64,000 nt of DNA from Yamagishiella unicocca (taxonomy: Eukaryota > Chlorophyta > Chlorophyceae > Chlamydomonadales > Volvocaceae): the NCBI GenBank assembly GCA_003116995.1, contig BDSL01000001.1:2728001-2792000 (forward strand), written 5' to 3'. Numbering within the stretch: the stretch's first letter is position 1; every line of letters begins with the position of its first letter. The position numbers and the translations under genes were made by a program. Shown here one piece after another: positions 1-11,461 of the stretch. The notes beneath the pieces were generated by a model that saw nothing but the letters and a program-made list of their open reading frames with translations, was not told where the DNA came from and did not search any database.

Positions 1-255
1 CCCGGTTACACGGCGGGGAGCCGAGGGCTGCTGGGGCAGACCGCGTGGGGAACCTGCCACTGTCAAGGGGCGTGGATGCCAGGCAAGACGAATGCTGAAG
101 TTTGTGTCAGTTGAGGAGGTTGGGGTGGGCGGTCGGGGACGCCTGCTCGCGCGGCGCGCCTTTGCCCGCTGCGTCGCCCAGACCCAAGCAACCCTCCCAA
201 GGACCACTACCGCACCCGACCCTCCTGGCCGTCCCTGGCTTCTATGTGGTGCCAG

Positions 256-1282
256 GGCCCCGGCGAGCACGACAAGAACACGCCGGAGCGCGTCCTCAAC
301 GTCGCCACGTGCGGAATGTTCTTCCACGCGGGGGGCAAGATTGTACGGTAAGCCAAACACTGGCCTGGCCTGCTTACATACGTTGAAACATTTGGAGTAA
401 CATAGCCCATGACCGCGGACTTGGGCTGGTCCTCAGCCGATGCCATGTGTCCCTTCTCCATTCCAAAGCTTGTAACGAGCCGAGGACACGAACGTGCGTC
501 CACCCGCCCCTCACCTCTGCCTGTGCTTCCACAGGCTATGCAGCTCGTTGGCCGCACGGCGCTTCGGCTGGGCCTTCATAGCGGTGGGCGTCATCGCGAC
601 CATCTACCACGGCTCCTGGGGGCGCTTCCGGAACCTGGCGCGCAAGGTGGACTACTACTCCATCGCACTGTCCAGCCTGCTGCTGAGGTCGGCCGTTGTG
701 GGGCCCGTGCCCCGCTGGCTGTCCGCTGCCATGCTGGCGGCGACCCCCTTCAAGCCCACGCTCGTGTCGGGCTCCAACTTCATGGCCGTCGAGGTGCGGA
801 TGGCTGGGGCGGGATGTGGGAGGTCGCGGCTGGCTTCGAGGGCGGGGTAACGTCAAGGGGACGGAGGAGTTCAGCCAGATCATCAGGTTTTGCCAACTGC
901 GGGAGCACGGGCGGCTGTAGCGCATACACAGACCGTACTCCATACGACTTTCCAGGCTCCTCGTTTTCATCCTAGGTGGACGAAAGGTCTTAACTGGCTC
1001 GGTCGTGCACCTGTGTGTGCTGTCTGCTGTGTGCCGGCACCCCGTCAGGTGCGCTACCTGCTCCTGGCGCTGTCGCAGCATCGCCTTCTCGGGGAGTGGG
1101 CGGCCCACACGGGCCTATCGGTGGCCGCCACCGCATGCTTTACGCTAGACGACACGCCGATGTTCGCCTGGTGCCCCTACACACACGCCGCCTTCCATGC
1201 GCTGTCCGCGGCTGCATTTCTCACGCTGCCGTCTGCGCTCAACCACATTACCCTTGCACTACCGGCAGCCGCGGCTGCGTAA
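256..1282 (+). CDS. 3' part of a multi-pass membrane protein gene, CREST-superfamily-like (ceramidase/PAQR type)
   Basis: Three exons join in frame: 256-347, 535-793 and 1049-1282 (stop TAA); the 5' end lies outside the window or in an unrecognised exon. The encoded segment is rich in hydrophobic helices. It carries polar residues placed as in CREST-superfamily hydrolases and receptors (alkaline ceramidase, PAQR, Per1): a His in 'IATIYHGSWG', Asp/Ser in 'RKVDYYSIALSS', and an HxxxH pair in 'YTHAAFHALSAA' near the C-terminus. In that superfamily these residues bind a metal for lipid hydrolysis. That this protein is such an enzyme is inference from spacing only. Splice sites are good (cag|GGCCCC, cacag|GCTATG, gtcag|GTGCGC). 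The coding reality is well supported; the family call is tentative. Confidence 0.6.
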
Positions 1283-1328
1283 GTTCCGGCAGCCGCTATG
1301 GCTTATTGGATGTAGACGGTACGGCATT

Positions 1329-1333
1329 TGTAA
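1329..1333 (+). terminator. TGTAA polyadenylation signal of the membrane-protein gene
   Basis: TGTAA lies 47 bases after the stop codon. TGTAA is the usual poly(A) signal of volvocalean algae. The short distance is compatible with a compact 3' UTR, but a five-base match is weak evidence by itself. Confidence 0.4.
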
Positions 1334-4289
1334 TCTGGTTGATGTTGGATGGCACGCGCAGGGAAGGCAGCTGGGCTAGGCTTGTATCTGAAGCCTCCTT
1401 GCCTACACTGCACCACCTGTTTTGCAAGGGACTAAGGTTTCAGTTGCCGGTGGCGCTGTACTTCAAGTAAATCCAGGTCGTTACCGATCTTTGGTCGATT
1501 CCTGTAGAAGCGGACATTTCCATGGGTATTTTGCTTGGGACTTCTGGGTGCAAAATTGGTATTATATTTTTACTTTTGGCTCCACAAAATGCGCGAGCTT
1601 TCAAAGGACGTTTCAGTCGTAAATAGCCATTACTAGTATATGTGCTCCTGTTGCCGGCTGTGGGGGTCGAACAGCGCAAGCCCGGCGACATGGTATGCCA
1701 CTCAAACCAGCGCATGGATTATATTATTTGAAATGGTGTCATTGGCATTTCCTGGGGCGTTTTGTGGGCTGAGAGAGAAGGCCGTAGCCAAGGAGGGAGG
1801 CCTATTCATATGTTACATTAACGCATCCCATGTCAACGCTGGGCAACTAGGTGCCGAGCATGGGTCAGAAGGTATGCTGCATTCGGCAGTGCCGCTGTAC
1901 AGTAACACTCCAAGGTGTAGAGGTACCGTGATTGTTGGGTGAAAATGTATAGACAAGAACAACTACATATGCCCCTCGTGACCCCTCGTTGGGTAGGTAG
2001 GGTGCAGACCGTTTGCCCTTGTTCCGGTGCACTTCGGTTTCGGCCTCTTTAGTCTCAGGCGATGTGCCCGATGGTTCTACCTTCTGTTCTGGAACCCACT
2101 GTAAAAGTTATTACTCCTACGTCCTGCAGCCGGTATGCCGCCAGCACTGCCCTCGAGACGTGAGGCGCACAATTGCGCGCAAAGTTCAGAGGTAACAGCA
2201 ACGGGCATTCCGCGCCGAACTCAAGGTTTCCAGGCCTGAGCGTGCCAGGGCGTGCCTGGGAGTGCTTGTTGTTCTTATTTGGCCTCCAGCGGATTCCAAC
2301 ATGTTTGCGTTCACTGCCTTTTGGAAACCGTATCTGACCGCTGAACTGACAGCTTCCACCAATTCTAACGCCGCCTCCGCCGGGAAAATGAATACGGCGG
2401 GATACGGATACCACTACAATAATAGCCACCCATAGCCACGCTTTAAAACCACCCATAGCCACGCTTTAAAACCCCTCGAAACTCTTTAAACCAACGGAAG
2501 CTCGTCCTGCTTTGCCGCACGCCGAGCAGAATTATGGGCTTCAGGTTGTGACAGGTTGCGGTTGAAGGAGGCCACCACCATAGCCGTGACGTAGTACCGT
2601 CCTATTAGTCAGGCTTCTCCCGTCCGGCTACCATGCCCAATCACTGCCTCTTTCCTAGCCAATGAACTTTGAGATGCTGAAACTGATTGGCCATTAATGC
2701 AATGCCCTTCAAGTGGACCGTCGAGCTGTCTGTTTGCCCTGTCCGGCAGGAGTCCACGGTGCTCGGCGATGCTTATCCAATCATATTCAGTTCAAGCAGG
2801 TGTATGGATATGATTGATGGCTGGCCCTCTCGAAAGTCGTGTGATGAGTTGTGCGTTGGGGTCGGGAGGCGGGTGTACGACGGTCGCCGCAGCCCGCAGG
2901 CGCGCGCTTCACGATCTGCCCGTCCAAAAGTAGCATTTTAATAACGCAGAGCACCTATAAATTACTTGACTAATTTATCAATCGTGGATTCGGCCTGATG
3001 AACAGTAGCTCCGGTCAACACCTGTTTGTAACTTACCGAGACTGGCCAAGTAACGCCGTGGGAGTTACCAAGAATCCTTTATCGCCTTATACGAATGTCC
3101 GTGTCAGGGTACTACTGTAAACTTTCGCGGTCGTGAAGAGGCCTGAGGCAACCGGTGTTGCAAGCCCGCAAGGGGCGTTCAGCACCAGTGAGCTCCGTAC
3201 CCGATGAGATATCGCTGGCTTAATTATCAGTAACACGGCTATCGTGCAGAGTCAGGGTAAGTGCAGTTGGGTCGCGCCCTACAACGAAGTGGAGGGCCAT
3301 GTATTTGTCCGCGCGAGTCGTGCAAAATCGACAACATCCTGTACACAAGGTTTAATTCAGATACAATGAGCAGGGAAACCTAGAAACAGCAACCGAAAAA
3401 CCTTCTGAGCCATGCGCACGGCGGAAGTGTGTTCACGCGCTTCGAGAATCCGATGCTCCAAGCAGTAAGACATGTGTTGCACCAATGCGCCCAAGTGCAC
3501 CAGTCACGCTTCATCCATGGCAAAACGTGACCTGCCGCCAAAAAACACAGCTTGAGTCGCGATGGGGGCGCAGTATGAAATGCAGCGAAGGGGTTGAGGA
3601 CGTCGGTCTCAATACCTATACGAACCCCCACCGGTGCGGGTACTAAGCACTGTAAAGGACCACATTGCACGGCCCCCTAGCGGCATCGGAGTTCGGATGA
3701 ACAGGCGCATCGGTCAAGTAATTGTCCACTGCCGCAGATGCAGCACGTGTGATAGCCGAACCGCATGGAAAAATGCATCCTATGGCAAAAGGGTTAGTCC
3801 AGGTGATCCTTCCACCAATAATAGGTTAACTTCCCGCTTCTTTACATATCGTGCTGCAGGCACCAAGTCCGGCGGACTGGCATGGCGAGTAATGAGCTCG
3901 AGGTCAACAAAGGCCGTCAGGTACGATCTTGGGCCTCGTGTGTTTGGCCGGGCTCGCCGCGCGCCAAAATCAGATTTTGCAACCGGACTGTGCTCTGCAA
4001 ACACGTCTTGCACCCTGTTGGGTGCAAGATTGAAACCCATGTGCGCAATTGTGAACGAAATGGGTTTAACCTGTGTTGGCCCCAGCCCATCACGATTTGG
4101 ACATCCTGAAATCAAAGGCCGCCCGCCTGCTATCAGTACCCAACCCTCGCCGTATCATATCAGTTAACCCGTGATCACACCGCATGCATGGTTCCGCATG
4201 CAGCGGGGCTGAAAATGACTTTCTTCGCAGCATTGTGATGCCACCTGACTGCTGTGGCCACCCAACCAACGCGTTAACGCCGGCAGCAG
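1334..4289. other. Intergenic region without a recognisable gene
   Basis: About 3 kb in which open frames are short, overlap on both strands (for example 3634-4167 + against 3780-4115 -) and show no domain, exon structure or codon pattern. It contains one copy of dispersed repeat family A (2005-2112). A small first exon of the following GATA gene may be hidden in the last few hundred bases; I could not place it. Confidence 0.5.
2005..2112 (+). repeat. Dispersed repeat family A, copy 1
   Basis: Shares with the copy at 49495-49619 the blocks 'GTCAGGCGATG', 'CCCGATGGTTCTACCT' and 'GGAACCCACTGTAA'. The last block ends in TGTAAAAGTTA, where other copies have a near-palindromic TGTAAC-GTTAC end. 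No open frame is shared between copies, so this is probably a short non-coding mobile or mobilised element. Confidence 0.7.
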
Positions 4290-6328
4290 GCCGACCGGCG
4301 AAGCAAGCGGCAGTGCGTAGAGGACACCAATGACGCGCTGGCGCACGCGCTTCTAGAAACTGTCAGGCAGGCGCTAGGCGGCGGCGCCAACGGTACAGAC
4401 TGCGTTGCTACGCAGTTTCAGCAAATGGGCCCGCCCTGCCAAGGCACGCTGCTGAAAGGCGCTGCAGGGGAGGAGGCGGGGTACCTGTACGACAGTTTGG
4501 ACCAGGAACTCCAGGAGAGGGACCAGGAGCTTGTGGCCTACGTCCGGGTGGAGGGCCAAAGACATGAGCTGACGGCGCAGCGACAGCGCAAAGCGTCCGT
4601 ACATCTAGCGCACTGGCAACCGCAACAAAGGCTGGCTGAACGGGACGCGTCCGTCGAGCAGCCGGAGCTGCCCGGCTCGGTGCATCTTGCGATGCGACGG
4701 TGCCAGTTTGAGAGCATGACGCCAGGTGAGAGGTGCAGGCGATGACGGCAGGTGGCGATTTGTGTACAGCATCACCGGTGTATGGTCGTAATTTCGTCCC
4801 ACACCCGCGGTGTTGCAGAGATGGTGGCGTCAGCGTATGGTGCGAATGCGCTGAGCGGCAAGCCGTCATCGGAGCAGCAGCGGCCAAGAAGTGGACAGCC
4901 GCAGCCTCTGCAGGCGGAGACGCCCTCCCACGGGTCGGCAAATACTACGCTCGACGGTGGCGTGTACGACGTCGTGGATGAGGGTGATGACTGTCCTGAA
5001 GCGGCTGCTGCCGACGAAACCGCTGAAGGGCTAGTACCCCGCAAGAAGTGAGATGCGTTGCCACGACCATGCAGACGACAGATGGGCACCCTACTTACGG
5101 TGCACTCTAGATGCCCTTGGCAGGCGCTTGCGATCGACCACTCTTGTCTTGCCTTTTGGCACCTGCCGCTGCAGGCAAAGCAGTCCCAAAGTGGGTGTGC
5201 CTGGTGGGCCTTGTGCGCACTGTGGCACTGCGGAGAGCCCGCAGTGGCGGCGGCCGCTGACTAAGAAAGTCGTGCTGTGCAATGCCTGCGGCATTTACTT
5301 CAGCCGGCACCACTCGCTGCCCAGGCGCAAGAAGGTGCGCCCCTAGCTCCGACGCGCAGGTAGACATCGACACAACCTTGGAATGGTCCCCCGTTCTCCA
5401 TTCCGTCCCCGAAGCCGCAAATGTGTCTCGGCGAAGCGGCCGTCTTGGGCGTTTGTAGGAGGGTTGTCTTTGCCGCCGCTTTCCGCCAAGCGTCTGACCT
5501 GACCGCTGGCTATACCACCCCGCAGATGGCGGGAGGCGGTTTGCAGGTGCCCTCGCGCCATACCAAGGCTGTTGTTCAGGTCCCAAACCCGACGGAGCCA
5601 CCGCAGTCATCAATCATATGCGAGGAGATGCTGGAGGTGGGTTGCAAGTGGAACCATGGTTCGTGGGAAACCGACGGCTTGCCGGGAGTGCCGTGCATCA
5701 AATAAATGCTTTTACATCAGCTCCTTAGCAGGTCGGCAGTTTGGAGTTTCGACGGTCCTCAGCAAGCCCTTCCTGCCCTGTCGTGCACGGTGGCTGCTCG
5801 CTCTTTAGGTGGAAGACCATGCCATGCAAGCATCAATGGCGCTGCCAGCGTCCGCCCAGGAAGCCCAAATGGCGGCGATGCCCGCGCGGAACAGCGGCAT
5901 CATCAGACAGGGCTTGGCGGCCACTGGAGCTCACACTGTACAGACAACCGGTAAGGCAATGTCGGCTGGCACGCGAGGGTTGCGACCCTGTACGATACTG
6001 TACTGGTGTTAGGTAATTTGTAAACCGACCCAAAGGCGGCATATCATCAACTTATCACTACGTCTCGACATTTTAACCGCTACGTGAACTGCTCCTTTGT
6101 AGGCGTGGCCGTTTTGGGATGGTGTCATGATATCCTTTGGCCCCTATCGTTCCGGTGGCGCCTGTTAAAGCCCCCTATCGCCCTACTGTTCCCCTTGTAG
6201 GCATGCCAAGCAAGGCCTCTGAGCCAACGCTTGAACTTTCCCTGCCGCTTATGACTGCTATGCCACTCATGGGCGGCATCAACGCTATCGTCCAGACCTT
6301 CCTGAATCCTAGTATGGCCAGCAGGTGA
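4290..6328 (+). CDS. GATA-type zinc-finger protein, copy 1 (5' end unresolved)
   Basis: Exons 4290-4725, 4819-5047, 5175-5334, 5547-5636, 5809-5950 and 6201-6328 (stop TGA) join in consistent phase. The finger in exon 3 reads 'CAHCGTAESPQWRRP' then 'CNACGIYFSRHHSLPRRK', i.e. CX2C-X18-CX2C, the spacing typical of plant GATA factors, followed by a basic tail. Such proteins bind GATA sites in promoters, so this is a predicted nuclear transcription factor. The N-terminal 'ALAHALLETVRQALGGG' resembles 'ARALLEVVRLAFEGG' of the next gene, marking a paralogous pair. The frame is open back to 4278 without a clear ATG; the first in-exon ATG is 4425, and an upstream mini-exon is likely. Stopping at the in-frame TAG at 5344 would discard three downstream exons; the GTGCG donor after 5334 matches the donor position in the paralogue. 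Confidence 0.8.
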
Positions 6329-6802
6329 TCAGGCCGTGGTCAATACGGTTGATGATAACCGATTTATCGTGAAGAGTGGATTTGTTATGATTGACGGCTG
6401 GTGGATGATGGATTGCATGACGTGAAATTTGCGCAAATCCGTTACTTCTTCTTACTCTATTTATCAGTTTGATGAGCGCAGGCAATGTGCGCGACCAACA
6501 TGAGAGATAACGGACATATGTGTTGGAGGTTATCACGGGGCCTGCAGGGCAGTGGCCTGGCAGTCTTTGTTTCTTAGCTGCAAGCGATGCTAAGCGCGCG
6601 AGCCGTTCTTCGGTTACTGCTGTCGGATTTCGAAAGTGTTTGATAGAAACCATGACCATACTACTAACACCTTGTCAGGCGGAGGGGACTGCATGTGCAT
6701 AGTTTCTGATGCCTTGGCGCTCAGAATGTTAAGCTTCCCGTGTCAGTAATACGGGATGGATGACTGGTAGCAATATGCCGTTGGTCTCCGGACCGAGAGA
6801 GA

Positions 6803-6903
6803 GATGCATCGGGCGTATGTATCGCATGTGGCATCTTCTTACGTTTTGTAAGGGATGCATCGGGCGTATGTATCGCATGTGGCATCTTCTGAAGTTTTGT
6901 AAG
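6803..6903 (+). repeat. 51-bp tandem duplication carrying two TGTAA signals
   Basis: Two nearly identical 51-base units start at 'GATGCATCGGGCGTATG' (6803 and 6854). Each ends in 'GTTTTGTAAG', so the TGTAA poly(A) signal is present twice (6847-6851 and 6898-6902). They lie about 520 bases after the stop of the first GATA gene and probably mark its 3' end. Confidence 0.75.
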
Positions 6904-8557
6904 TGCTATGTTCGCAGTAAATAAATCACTTCACGGCGTGAGTCAAGTCACGGCAAGGGGTCAACAAACGTGGGCCGACAGGCTTGCAAGGGGAAGCCTC
7001 ACCGTTTCCTGTGATTACTAAACAATGCCTTAGTGGCGATAACATAACCTGCAATCTGAACGCCCTCAAAGTCGATTTCGCCATCCGCAGTTCCATATGG
7101 CCCCACAGCGCTGTGCCCAGCTAGACAAGCCAAAGTGCGGAATCCACAGACGCATATGAGAGGCTGGCTGCCAACAACAATCAGCGTTGCGCGTCAGCGG
7201 GTTGCGTACTCGTACCTCTAACCCCAGAAATCCGTTCCCCGTAAGTCCCGTTTCGGAGGGGAAGAGAAAGGTTGAGGGGTGGGCAATGGTGGGCAATGGC
7301 TGGGCGCGCTTATCCCATAAACAAAACTTTTAAGGAGTGAACGTGCGTGCTTCATGGTGCGCATTGGGGTTTCACTGAAGAGTGCTCCCCCCTTACAACA
7401 GAAGCTTAGGAGCTTTGCCGCTACGACACGCAACATTTTCAATACTGCATTGTGGTGAACGATCGTGCTCGAGTTTGCGTTATATACCGGTATGTAGTTG
7501 GAGGCTGCAACGGTTACTCATCTTGCTGGGCCAGGTGCCGGTGTGTGCTATGGGCCACAGCCCCTCGTGTGGGGCTGCAAGGAACAGAACGTCTCGGGGT
7601 GGTATGGTATGCGGAGCGGTAAGTAACTCACTAAGGGATGTCGCACATGGCAAACCGAAGTCGTCGTTGCAGCGGGTTGCAGCAGGTTGCAGGCTCACGC
7701 GATGCAGAACGGCACAGGCACCCCTGGATTTCCGCAGCGCACCTGCGCACATGCCGCAATGGATCACCAGTGCAACTGACTGCTGGTATAAACCATGAAA
7801 CACTGCACTTTCCCCAATCAAGCCCAGGATGCTTGAGTTTGACCCATCGTTGACTGGCCTGTGAACCTATGTAACTGCGTTGAGAACAAGAGGCTGAAGG
7901 TATTATGAATGTGTTGAATGGCTGTAATTGACTTTGCGTGCTGATCAGGCCCCACGGTGGTCAGCGTCCTCAGCGCCGTACTGCGGTGGAAACGAGCCTT
8001 CGATGATGGGTATCCAGCTCAAAATGTGCCAAGTATTAACTGTGCTGATATAATCATTCTTTCCTGGCTACAAATAGGTATATATGACGTTTGATCGTCT
8101 AGGGTTTGGCTCTGTCGAGCTCTTCAACACTGAAACGAAGAATCTTTCAAGCTGTCATTCTTCACTTCACATATTGATGATCTGTATCTTATTGGTACGG
8201 TGAAGGGCCTGCCTGAAGGAGTTTGTTGAGAGCCCCGAGAGTAGCTGGCACCCCTGCAGTACCCGTCCAAATAAAGCATTTTGCCTTATTTAACCAATAG
8301 GGTTCCGCAACTACGCGTCTGGGCTGACAGTCAGCGGGTGGAGAGTGAAGGTGCCTTCCAAGGTGCTGTCGAGGTTCCCTGGAAGGTGCTTTCTCACGGC
8401 TTTCCTGGATTAAGGTGGTGTGTGGGCAGACTACGAGCAGCCCAGTTGCTTATCGCCTCGCGAGTAACTCCCGCGCGAAGGCTTTCTGAGCAACGGAACG
8501 GAACCGCAATTACGCGTTTGTTCGTTCCGTCCCTTCAGCTTGGACCCTGCCTCCGCC
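6904..8557. other. Intergenic region between the two GATA genes
   Basis: No exon or domain is recognisable. The region must contain the promoter and 5' UTR of the second GATA gene. A TATATATG run lies near 8080, far from the start codon, and I assign it no function. Confidence 0.4.
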
Positions 8558-10850
8558 ATGGGGGAAGCCATGTCGGAGGTAAGAGACCTGATTTTGCTTT
8601 TCACGGCTGACTATCGCCTTTCTGCTTTGGCGTTAGCGGCGTGCTTCCCCATTCCTGACGACGTTTTGCAGGGCGGGGTTTTTGCCCACGCCAAGGCTCG
8701 GGCACTACTTGAAGTCGTCCGATTAGCTTTTGAGGGAGGAATTGGCTTTGGGCCTGAGATGGCGGACGCCAGTTGTGCAGCAACGGCCGACGATGGCGAC
8801 ACCTCCGTTGCTGCTGCCGCAAGTAAGATACACGCATTTCCATGATCAGCCTTTGCATTGCGTTTATCCACACCTACCTCTTCCGGCAGGTCTTTCGCGG
8901 CAAAAAGGGAGGAACAGCAAGGAATACGCGCACCAACAGGTGCACCCACCGCATCGGCCGGCGAGTACAGGGAGCAGTTCGCGGTTGGTTCCAGGAGGAC
9001 CGTGCATGTGGTGCGCAGTAACAGCAACGCCACAGGTACGCCCAATCTGGAAGTCACGGTCCTAGCGTGGCACCTTCGCAACATACCGCTGAACCCCCGC
9101 CCAAACAGACATGTTTCTGACGCTCATCCGATCCACTTTTTTTGCTCGCAACTGCACAATTGGATAGTGGCGGAGACCTCGCGGAACAAACAAGCTTCTT
9201 TGCAACGCATGCGGAATATTCTTCACTCGTTACGGGAGGTTGCCAGAGAAGAGCCAGGTGCGTTATCGGCGCCGCCGCTGGTTGTGGACCTGCACACCGA
9301 TATGGGCCCCACCACTCATCTTCTGATGGGTCTTGCACCGCGAAGCGGGGGCGACGCCACAATACCAAGGCGCATGCCTGAACAACCCGCCCATGCCCGG
9401 CCAGAAGGGAGACCTGCCATGCAATGTCACCCCCCTTGGACCGCGGACCGGTCACCATTTACGCTCCGCCGCTGCTCCTCCTCCTCCGCTGCTCCGTTTT
9501 CCCACGCAGCATGCTCATAGCATGAGCACCGCCCACAGCTTGGCGACGTCAGGCGCTGTCGCTGCAGTACCGGCCTCGTCGCCGGACTTGTCTATGGGGT
9601 GCCCGCATGGGCATGTCGACAGCCCTCAACAAGAGCCAGAGGACGCGACACCCGAAGCTGATGGCCTTTATATTCAGCGCTCTAGGTTGCAGCAGCAGCA
9701 GCAAACCGCTTCCACGTCATCGCTGGTGGGTGTGAGCCCGCACAAACGCAAGGACGCCCCCCAGCCAGAGGCTGAGCTCCTGCGCTGCATGGAGGACTCT
9801 GCGGGCAGCACTGCCGTGGACACCGCGGCGTCGCCAGCGCTAACGCCGCTGGGATTGCTGATGCAGCCCGCGGCGCCTCAGCAGCCAGCTCTGGCACGCA
9901 CACTTTCCGGGCAGCAGTCCCTCCAACACGCAATGGCTGCGCAGCAGGCACAGGCGGCTGCAGCAGGCGCGGGGTCATCTCATGCAGATGCGGCGAACCG
10001 CACGACGTCCACTGTGTTAACGGTGGTGCCGTTGGACCTGGGCTTCCAGCACATTAGCATGCAGCAGATGGGCTTGCTGGGGCAGCAGATGGCGGGCCTA
10101 GCAACGTTGCCGACGCTGTGCCTAAGCGGCTCGGCTGCGGCAGCGCCGAGCGGCTCGGCAGCATCCTGTGGTTCGGGGCAACCCGCGGCAGCGCATCAGA
10201 ACCGGCCCCCTAGTTCCAGGTCTATGCTGCCACCGGAGCTACTGGGGCGGCCGTTCTCGCTGCCACCTGGCCTTCTGCCAGGCGGCGTTGCACTGCTGGA
10301 TGCCGCTGCCTCGCAGCCTCCCCCAAGGCCGCTGTACGCGCGGCCGCCCAAACGCCAGGAGCGGCTGCCGGCGGGCGAATCGGAGGACAGCAATAATAGC
10401 ACGGACAGCCACGCCGCAACTCATGGCGACGCCGGCAACTCGCATGACGAGGACGAGGGCGGCACGACGACAACAACAACGACTACTGCCACCACTGCCA
10501 GCACGGTTTTTGCTCTGGGTGGGCTGTCTTGCTCGCCGCCCGCTATGCCTGGCATGCACTTCTCCCCGGCTCTTTTTGCCCGCCCCGCCACGGTCCCCCT
10601 GCTGCCCGGGGTATCCAGCGCGGGCAGCCCTCTGGTGCTGCCGCCGTTGGGAGGCGGTGTGGGCGCAGGCCCGCTCACAGCTGGGTTTGCGGCGGGGCCT
10701 AGCATGGCGGCAGCAGCGGCGCAGTTCAGCGAGGGCCACGGCCAGCTGCAATTCCAGCAGCAGCCAGTTATCTTCTTGCACACTCGGAGGTCCAAGGGCC
10801 CGCGTAGTCGGGCCTCCAGCGCCACTCCCAGCTCGTCGACCCAGTCGTAA
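8558..10850 (+). CDS. GATA-type zinc-finger protein, copy 2
   Basis: Five exons close in frame: 8558-8578, 8672-8822, 8890-9035, 9168-9257 and 9510-10850, giving 582 aa. The start ATG (MGEAMSE, context GCCATGG) precedes a strong GTAAGA donor. The finger has Cys96, 99, 118 and 121: 'GPCMWCAVTATPQ' ends exon 3 and 'WRRPRGTNKLLCNACGIFF' is in exon 4, again CX2C-X18-CX2C. An intron therefore cuts the finger between Gln and Trp, unlike the upstream paralogue. The last exon encodes about 446 residues of low complexity: Gln runs, an Asp/Glu patch then a Thr run, and Ala/Pro/Leu-rich stretches, a typical disordered regulatory tail. Predicted sequence-specific nuclear regulator; target genes cannot be read from this window. 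Confidence 0.85.
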
Positions 10851-11456
10851 GATGTGAGGTCTCGCCGCCAGTGCAGACTGGCGCAAGGCCGCGGAAGTGT
10901 CGCCCTCGGCGCGATGTCCATGCTGCCATGTATTATTGAGTCAGTAAAGTTTCGCAGAGGCCCCTCTCGGTGCGCAATGCGCCGTTGCGCTTCCCGTGGG
11001 CTACGGGCGGTGCATGCCACGCGGACAGGCATGAGTGCATTGATGTGCGCAGCGCGGCGCCTCTCTCTTCTTACCATGCGCATGCGCGCCGGGCCACGGC
11101 ACGCAACAGTTTTGACATCGCGACTATGTCTTGTTTCTCTCTACATCTCTCCCTCTATATAATTCTGTGCAAAGCCAGGGTCCTTCTCGCTTGGCGCGAT
11201 ATGAGGTCGACCGAACTTGGCGTGCTGACGCCTGGACGTTCAAGCGAATCGCCACACTATTCACCTTTCGCTGGGGCAAGCGTCATTATGAGAGAAGTCA
11301 GGGCCATGGACTTGGCTGGCCTCTAGGGGGTTCCATTTGCTGCATCGGACTCGATCTAGCTGTGTATCATTATTTACCACGCAGGCCGCGGCGCCAACAT
11401 GTTCGTGCGGGCGTAAATTAAGCTAGCTGTCGGTGTTCCTTGAAAGGCGATCGCTT

Positions 11457-11461
11457 TGTAA
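11457..11461 (+). terminator. Candidate TGTAA polyadenylation signal of GATA copy 2
   Basis: A TGTAA about 600 bases after the stop codon at 10850. It agrees with usual 3' UTR lengths in volvocalean algae but is not proven. Confidence 0.3.

Noticed and set aside
3634..4167. 177-residue + frame and overlapping 111-residue - frame
   Set aside because: Both strands open, no similarity, no exon context; chance open frames.
5335..5346. TAG directly after the first GATA finger as the real stop
   Set aside because: A GTGCG donor sits exactly where the paralogue splices, and three further exons close in phase; not excluded without cDNA.
9333..9509. Upstream extension of the big GATA-2 exon to its first in-frame ATG
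   Set aside because: The acceptor at 9509 joins in phase to the finger exon; the 9333 start would leave the finger orphaned.
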